Source of the DNA: Sipunculus nudus
Lineage: Eukaryota; Annelida; Sipuncula; Golfingiida; Sipunculidae
Direction: 5' to 3'
NCBI GenBank assembly: GCA_026874595.1
Contig: CM049320.1
Span: forward strand, 15,172,488-15,236,487
DNA length: 64,000 nucleotides
Below the pieces are notes generated by a model, which saw only the letters and a program-made list of their open reading frames with translations, searched no databases and was not told where the DNA came from. This document shows positions 56,814-64,000 of the stretch, piece after piece (the first letter of the stretch is position 1; each line of letters starts with the position of its first letter). The translations under genes and the position numbers were made by a program.

Positions 56814-59576
56814 AAAATACGTCAATTGAAAAAATAAACAACAACTCAATAAAACATTAAACAAAACATTTGGCATTCAAGAAAAGTTCAGTAAATGTTT
56901 AAAAATAAATTGTTAAAGAGCAAATGTTATAGATATAAAAAAAATCTGTTTAATAATAGAAACTGATACCAGCAACTAATAAGTCCGGAGGGAAGGAGGT
57001 CCGAAAGCGCACGGTACTATACTGTATCGAGAATTCCGACTATAGTCCGGTGATTACAAGGCCTAGGAAAAAGCATCCTATCTGTTAAGTTTGTTTCTGA
57101 GGATATAAATATAAAAATCAAATAAAAATAGTGAGTATACACAGAATATTCAGATGGATTATATAAAGTTAAAAAATTACTATGTAGCAAAAGTAGAATA
57201 GGAATAATTAATATTTGTAATTGAAATATTTAGTTTAGCGGGAAATATCTAACTTTATTTATCAAAACGGTTTGGTTCCATTATTGCATGGTGTCATCAT
57301 TTTTATGTGGAATTTCAAGGTATGAATCTTAGATAAGCAACAGGTTCAATAAAAATGCTCATATCACGTAGCATCTTTAAGACACCAGGTCGCCTCTTGA
57401 CAGAATTTTACTTAAAGCCCTAAATGTCTTACGTGTCGATAAAGATTCTATATGGTTATTTATCAAAGATTTTACATTCAAAGATCTTTTCTGTACACAA
57501 AATTTGAATGTTTCATCGAGATCGTTGTAATCGTACAGTAATCCGAAGTTGAAGGGAGCACATTTTGTTTAGAAGCCCTTATCATGCACATATTATAACG
57601 TTCGAGAGTGAAATAAGTTGCAAATATACTTTAAAATATTATTAAATATCCATTTATTTGAAGTTGAAATGTTATGTTGAAACATCAGGAGTGAAATTAT
57701 TAGAATAAAAATATCAAGATTGAAAATGTTTGAAAAAAAGTGTTAAAAACTTGAAAAAGAGTTAATTTTAGTTAAAAAAAAATTATTATTTGCTTAAATA
57801 TTCAAATCGATCAGATTTTATAATAACACATGTAATAGTATGTTGTCTGGACTGTTGTATCCCTTTTCTAAGATATATTCGAACATTTTTTTTAAATATT
57901 GTAGATCTCTAACATGTTAAAAGACATTTCGTTTAAGTTTTGTGTTGTACATGTATGTTTATTCCAGCGATGTCCTACTGGGATATATTGAATTTTCATA
58001 TTTGTTCAACGTATGGAAAATATATTACTGTTTTTATATTGAATGACATCGTAATTGATAACTGTAATTTTAATGCCATATTAGGGTTTATTATACCATG
58101 TTTATTATTCAGTGGTGCATCCATAGGGGGCGCAATCCCGTTCAGAGGTAATATATCTCATTTTATCGAGTTCTTTGCCCATTTATTCGTAATAAATTTT
58201 CATTTCTTTTTCAGATTACCTTTTTATTCCCTAGCAATTTCATTATTATATTTATTACTTTCCAGTTTATAAGTTGGCGATATTAATGAACAACTCTGTG
58301 ATTTACTCCACTTAGAGAATATCCAAAAATATACTGGTATATTGAGAGATGGAGTCTTTCCGTTATCACATGTCACTTTTCTCGGTCATAACACGGCTCC
58401 TCGGCTGATACTCAGACTTACGCACTGTGCTCTGCTGTCCGAGCCAGTGCGCTCACAGATCACAAAAGTCAGTAAAATGCAAAGATTGTCATAAGACTTA
58501 AACATATCAATTATTTAATCAACGAGTACTACATTTAAAAGGTGACATTTTGCAAGTTATAAAAGTATAGACGCGCATTTCATCATTGACATTAACAAGT
58601 TATTGAATATTTGGATTTTCCAGTTTATACCGTTTATTTATAAAATTATAAATATTAAAGCCCAACAACCTAAAGGTTGAATACATTAGTCAAAAACATG
58701 TAGGAGAATAGTTGCCGAACAGAAAATCCTCATTATCTTTTGTTTAAGGTGCCTCAAAATGTCCTCTTTACATTGTATATTTTAAAAATTAAAATCATCC
58801 TCTCTCATGCCCTGCCCATGTAAGTATAAATATTTTTAACAAAAACATGGCTCTAGATTTTTATTAATATATTTCATGGGGTGAACTATATTATGTGAAA
58901 ATACACCCACACATATGTATACATTTATATTAAATTTACAAAACAAAAAATTAAGAACAGATTTCCGATTATGTATCATACAAGCAGAATCATGCATAAG
59001 CAATTTAATTATATGCATGCAACTATAATTATAATGAAACTGCATTTGGGCTGTGGCTCTTAACTGACTACAAGTTAACCAGTGCGTCTCTGTGACTTCC
59101 GAGTTACACACATTTGAATCACATCCCAGCACTTCCGAGTGACTTCCGAGATGGTTTCCGAGCACAAAATCGTCCATTACATTCAGATCAAAGAATGGAT
59201 AACTATAATTGTTCACAGAATGATAGTTATTCCATTGGAAAAAAGCAAAACGGTATTGAAGCGTTAGCATTTTGCATTTGCTTTAAACTGCATTATTTAT
59301 AAAACAATTCCTTGGTTTCCGGCTTTCGGCTTCCGACTTCCAAGTTTACATACACGACCATGTCATGACCCTTCAGTTTCGAACGAGAAGTACCGCTTCA
59401 CGTGAATCGGTGCCACATTGCTGCAGTTTTGCAGCGCTGACATATATAGTAAACAATACAAGCACAGATAAATGGAGTCCGTACGTGCTCTGACTTAACC
59501 GACTTGCCGCCAGATGCCTATGTTGATTTTGTTTTGAATAATTTGGCGGGTTCCTACATATAATAAACACGTTGTA

Positions 59577-59690
59577 TAAACAAAACAAGCAGCCTGTGTG
59601 TGGTGATATCCACGTTTTCTGGCCAATTTTTATAAACGCTCCAAGGGATAACCTTTAGTTTTTAAAGGTCAGATGGGTTACTGGGCCCCT
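59577..59690 (+). repeat. Dispersed repeat, copy 2 of 2 (partner 19105-19215)
   Basis: Same blocks in the same order as at 19.1 kb, with about 17 extra bases after TTTCTGGCC. Confidence 0.7.
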
Positions 59691-60780
59691 TTGAGGCCTT
59701 TTCTACGAAGTTTAACAGTCTGGTCATATTCATTATAAAGACGCTTTAAAAGTACCATTTTTTCTTGTGAAAACCGCCGTTAATTGTCGTACGTATAACA
59801 GGTATATGATAACATTAATTAGGAGAATAATCTATTACCAGTAGCGAAGGCTAATTGGCAGATTCTGTTTCATTTGCAAATAGTTGTTCCTCTGTGGTTA
59901 TATCTAATTTCATTTCTTAGACAAAAAATAAAAATGATTGAAGCTGAAAATACTCGGAGATATTTTGCTAACAAAATCATGATATATGTTTTACACTGAG
60001 ATGGAGCCCGGGTTAATATGACTGTTTGAAGTCGATATATAGTCAGATGTATTATATGAATAAAACCATTGTACCCAAATAACAAGGTATTAATTTAAAA
60101 ACATATATGTTTACGCAGGCCAGTGTAATAAACTTTTTCAATTACTTTTTAACTAACTAATAATGTCTTTAATGTATCGTTCTTTAGGATATATATCAAT
60201 GTATTAAAATGTCTAAAGTAATATATTCAGCTCCATATTTCAGGCATTCATGGTTCGTCAGGCTGTCTGTGGAAAATAGGTCATTCATGTAGGCCAACAA
60301 GATAAAGTAAGCAAATTACCAAACGATGTGACCAAACAGCATGATCAAGCTGTCGTGTCGTAAATGCCCCCGAAATTAGATATAATCGATTTACCTGGCT
60401 GTCAAATAAATACAACTTTTATTCTGAAAATTCTGGCTTGGAGACATCAACATTATTCTCTTTATCAATGCCTGTTGTTTTCAGCTCTGTTACGGCCCCC
60501 ACCATAATCCCTAATGTAATAATTATAACGACAAGGGCCGTTACACTGCTGTATAATATTATAGCCCATCATTGTTTTTATAATACCCTCAGACCCACCA
60601 ACAGATGAACAAGATCATTTTTAACTTTTCATCGACTCTCTCGGCTTAACATCATTTTTTCTGATTATGCGTGGTTTATAACAAGACTAATTATATAATT
60701 CAGTATTATTAGTGATTGTATTATTGTTATATATAAATAGAACATAGTCAATGTATTCAACCGCCTTATGACGGAACAGG

Positions 60781-60781
<1 letters not shown>
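59691..60781. other. Non-coding stretch, nothing recognised
   Basis: AT-rich with no protein-like frame or repeat partner noted. Confidence 0.4.

Positions 60782-60782
<1 letters not shown>

Positions 60783-60841
<59 letters not shown>
60783..60841. repeat. (AT)n microsatellite
   Basis: Uninterrupted AT dinucleotides. Confidence 0.95.
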
Positions 60842-60843
<2 letters not shown>

Positions 60844-61519
60844 TCTAGTCAGGGGGTAGGGTTTTCATTCACCCACATATATATTTTTCGGACCTTTATT
60901 ATATTATTCAGTGTCTGTTAAACTAATGTCGATGTTTAAATTGCGTAAAAGTTTCCTATGGGGCTCCTCTGCCGGCCATCTCTGATTTTGGATGTACATT
61001 ATAATCATCATTATGGGGAAATGTTTCCTTACATGTTTTAATTAATTGAAATGTCAAGTAATTAATTAAAATTATTTAATTATTAAATTAAGGGGAAACC
61101 TAAAATCAGTCAAACGTTCGAACTTTGGTCTATCGTAGGGGAAAAATATGTTACATGACATGACGGAGTCTCGGTTGGACAAATGCCACCTGCGAAAAGT
61201 GACAAAACCCACTACTGTTAGCTTTTTCATCGTGTAAAATATGACAAGTTTCAATCAAAGCGTTGCGAACATGCTCAATTCATATTTTGTACAAAACACA
61301 ACTTTTAGTTAGAGTGAAAAAGCGTTGGACTAACGGAATACTAACAATAAGACCTGAAAAAGAGCCATTTTTAAGAAAGCCAAAGCACATGGTAACCTGT
61401 GTAAAATCATCAGTAAAAGAAAAACATTTATATTTTTTAAATACAAATTTTAAAAGGGGTCTGATGAATACGAGAAATTTGAAATATAACCTTTGAAGCA
61501 GCTTCGGAACAGTTTTGGT

Positions 61520-61523
<4 letters not shown>

Positions 61524-61555
<32 letters not shown>
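61524..61555. repeat. (AT)n microsatellite
   Basis: Uninterrupted AT dinucleotides. Confidence 0.9.
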
Positions 61556-61561
<6 letters not shown>

Positions 61562-62334
61562 AATATATCAAACCATATTTGTATAGCATTCTTTTCACCC
61601 AAATAGGATTCAAAAGTGCTTTACAATGTACAATTTTATATAAAAATAAACATAAAAAATTGTTAGCTGTTTATCAAAATACAACTAGTCTTTATGTAAC
61701 TGTCATGTGATAGTTACAGATCTCAACCAATCCCCTTAGTATATCCGGAAACGTAGACTAACTGAAAAGTGCTGAGTCATCTATGTCATATGGTTCCACG
61801 TGAGTGAGTACCTACAGTAACTAGGGAAACTGATATGATGGTATTTTTTCATCCATGTGTCTGTATACCGTATAGATAAAGAGAAAATCCACTTTGAAAA
61901 TGTGTGACTTTGATAACTAGGTCAAGATCAATGAAACTTGGTCGAATTAATATTGTCATAGTTAGGTTAAATCCTAAGTATCATTTAAATTGGATGAATA
62001 AAAGTGACAGAATAACAATAATAATTAGAAGAAGAATGACCAAAGCAATTTAAATATCCCACCAATCCATATGACTAAACCTAATACAGTATATATGCGA
62101 CAAAAGAAATGAAATCGCAGCGACATGCAGGCACAGGTCAAAACAGCGGCTGACCAACTACAAATCCCCTGGATCAAGTATAAGGAGCCCCGACAAGATC
62201 ACTCAGTGTTCCTGACGAGTGGGGGCCCGTAGGGGCCCTTACGAAACAGTAAATGTGTTTAAGTCCTGAAATATATGTATTACAGCTCCTTGTATTAGTT
62301 GAGCACTTTAAAACCCCATGGTTTTGTAACAATC

Positions 62335-62338
<4 letters not shown>

Positions 62339-62381
<43 letters not shown>
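62339..62381. repeat. (TA)n microsatellite
   Basis: Uninterrupted TA dinucleotides. A poly(C) run follows at about 62446-62459. Confidence 0.95.
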
Positions 62382-62385
<4 letters not shown>

Positions 62386-62984
62386 TTCACAATTTTAAGA
62401 ACTTAAGTTTCCATAATAACCATCACCCTCCAGCCCAGTATAAGCCCCCCCCCCCCCCCGTTCCCGAATTTATGGATCCGCCACTGCATTAACACAGGAA
62501 CCTGTTAGATGTAATAGATTTAACGATTAGACTCTTGTGACTTAGACCAAAATGACGTAGATCAAAACCATATTAGACAATTTTGAGACCCTTGCAGGGG
62601 CTTATTTTAAATAAAAAAATGACACGGAGGAATTAAAATTAATTACACAACGATTAGATAAACATATATGATGTATGTATGTTTAAACAATATGTTTAAA
62701 AACAATCAAGTTGATAAGGGAGTTTTTAAACTCTGAAACGCACCTATGTAAATATGTAATATTCAGAGCAACTTAATAATATGTAAATTATTCAAGCAGA
62801 AATGTAAAATTTAGGGATTCTCTTTCAGAACGAGTATAATTTGATTGCCAAATGTAAGGGTAGATCTTCAGCAGACGTGTTTTATTTTCCGTGATGGAAG
62901 CCATTTTAAAGTCTGCGCACTGTCAAATAATGCGACTTTCAAAACTAGAACGAGATTCTTCTTCTAATGCAAAAAGAGATATGT

Positions 62985-63560
62985 CTTAATTCCCTCCGTA
63001 TGGGCCTCTCAAACCAAACTTGAGGGAAAAAATACTGAATACTTCAAAAGCCTTAGCATTCATAAATATTTTTTTTATCCGGCTGATTTGACCTTGAAGA
63101 TTAGGGTCAAGGTCACCGGTTTCCGAACACTTTTGAGAATTTTTAAGAAACATTTCACATATCAAAAGTTTTGCGTTCACAAATAATTTCGATTCCGGCT
63201 GATTTGGCCTTGAATTTTCAAGAAACACTTCACTTATCAAAAGTTTTAGCGTTCACAAATAATTTCGATTCCGGCTAATTTGGCCTTGAGACTCCTGGAC
63301 AAAGTCATCAGTGTTCGAACTCTTCAAAGATCTTGTTTGAAACAATAAGAGTTTCAAATTTGATGAGAAAACATGTGATACTTCAAAAGTTATGGGGTTA
63401 AAAATAATTTTTATTTAGGCCTATTTGACCTTGATGATGAAGGTCAAGGTCAACAGTTTTAAAACAAGTCCGAGGTTTAGATTTCAAATTTCATTAAAAA
63501 TGGGTCGTTAAAAAGTTATCGCGTTCGCAACTTTTCAAGGATACACGACTTACCCTTTCA
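62985..63560 (+). repeat. Degenerate tandem repeat with TGACCTTGA / AGGTCAAGGTCA motifs
   Basis: About four to five diverged units of roughly 80-140 bp. Each combines TTTGACCTTGA or TTTGGCCTTGA, CTTCAAAAG or ATCAAAAG, and GCGTTCACAAATAATTTCGATTC. Two units retain AGGTCAAGGTCA direct half-sites. Class not assigned. Confidence 0.75.
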
Positions 63561-63813
63561 AATTATCTTGAGGTTCAAGATCGTGCTATAAAATCTAGCA
63601 TGATGAAAAACAAGCCAATTTACTTAAAAGCCTTTACAAAGCAAATTTGATCCTTTTTAATACAAGTCTTAGGTTCCGCATGGGAAGGTTTGCGAATTTT
63701 CATTATAAAGAGACTATCCAACATATCATTTTAAAGCTTCCTAAGGAATTAAAATCAGATAAAATAGAGCTGTAAAACTATACATCAATGTTTACTTTAT
63801 GTTCGTGTAGCGC

Positions 63814-63907
63814 CCTATGCCTGCGCTACACGAATCAGAATGTCAACGCCAAACCCTGCGCATAACAAATCAGATGCACGCAATAAGTTAAACAAATACA
63901 TGTAACA
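63814..63907 (-). repeat. Truncated gypsy-related LTR fragment
   Basis: On the minus strand it begins TGTTACATGTATTTGTTTA, like the LTR at 28520, and ends in a 24-nt exact match (63837-63814) to 34641-34664. It breaks off into a 12-bp inverted copy of its own sequence (63802-63813 against 63823-63834). Confidence 0.6.
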
Positions 63908-64000
63908 CGTGGTTAACATTAAAATAAGGCTACGACCAATGAATTTACACATAAGAATACATGTGAACTCATAACATAAATTGAAAATCCTTTAATATAC

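Larger units (their letters stand above)
55583..59353. mobile_element. Possible decayed DNA transposon bounded by inverted ends
   Basis: TATGTGTAAAACTCGGAAG..GAAGTCGGAAG at 55583-55616 matches the reverse complement of 59328-59353. The motif ACTCGGAAG also occurs at 55593 and 55818, and its inverse CTTCCGAG at 59096, 59132 and 59143, like subterminal binding sites. No transposase was found in between. The 110-codon plus frame at 57940-58272 is hydrophobic and unrecognised. Confidence 0.35.

Noticed and set aside
1-64000. CRISPR arrays, bacterial operons, rRNA genes
   Set aside because: No regularly spaced short repeats with unique spacers, no operon-like gene packing and no rRNA-like segment were seen. 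The DNA is of animal type.

Overview
The window reads as AT-rich animal nuclear DNA, most likely from a marine invertebrate and plausibly a bivalve mollusc. The evidence is the mix of retroelements (a Ty3/gypsy element with integrase ahead of reverse transcriptase, a Ngaro-type tyrosine-recombinase retroelement, a Penelope-like relic, tRNA-derived SINEs), the many long (AT)n arrays, the ACGG-type tetranucleotide repeats, and the absence of operons or long host reading frames. The species is not determined. Host coding content is minimal: a probable last exon at the left edge (1-165, + strand) and a few low-confidence exon candidates.

Layout. 1-300: end of a host gene with a poly(A) signal. 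300-5097: intergenic DNA with one promoter-like patch near 2295-2510. 5098-8657: a gypsy copy on the minus strand, bounded by a 4-bp target duplication (ACTA). Its 5' LTR is reduced to about 60 bp and its gag, protease and primer site are gone. 9541-9647: a perfect 46-bp inverted repeat. 10871-11165: a 73-bp minisatellite. 19.1-24.4 kb: two SINE-like units, a solo copy of a miniature LTR and several dispersed repeats. 25.8-26.1 kb: a large (TAA)n/(TTA)n array. 28.5-36.8 kb: three gypsy-related solo LTRs. 35.6-38.8 kb: facing inverted ends rich in TTGTGTTA palindromes, with one solo LTR nested inside.

42470-42910 holds the most interesting object. It is a 433-bp miniature LTR retroelement (TRIM-like) with 157/156-bp LTRs, a primer-binding-site-like segment, a purine tract and a 4-bp target duplication (GAAT). 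Its LTRs contain tRNA-like RNA polymerase III A and B boxes at tRNA spacing. A third copy, a solo LTR, lies at 21924-22062. 45.5-47.2 kb: a decayed Penelope-like element (reverse transcriptase plus a GIY-YIG-like end). 50077-54624: a nearly intact Ngaro-type element with split direct repeats whose two 191-bp A repeats look identical, so it is young. 55.6-59.4 kb: possible ends of a decayed DNA transposon. 63.0-63.6 kb: degenerate tandem repeats built on AGGTCA-type half-sites.

How it works together: nothing resembles a pathway. The window is a transposon-dominated intergenic or intronic region. The Ngaro element carries the most complete machinery (gag, RT-RNase H, recombinase with one stop). 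The gypsy, TRIM and SINE-like pieces would all depend on proteins supplied by other copies.
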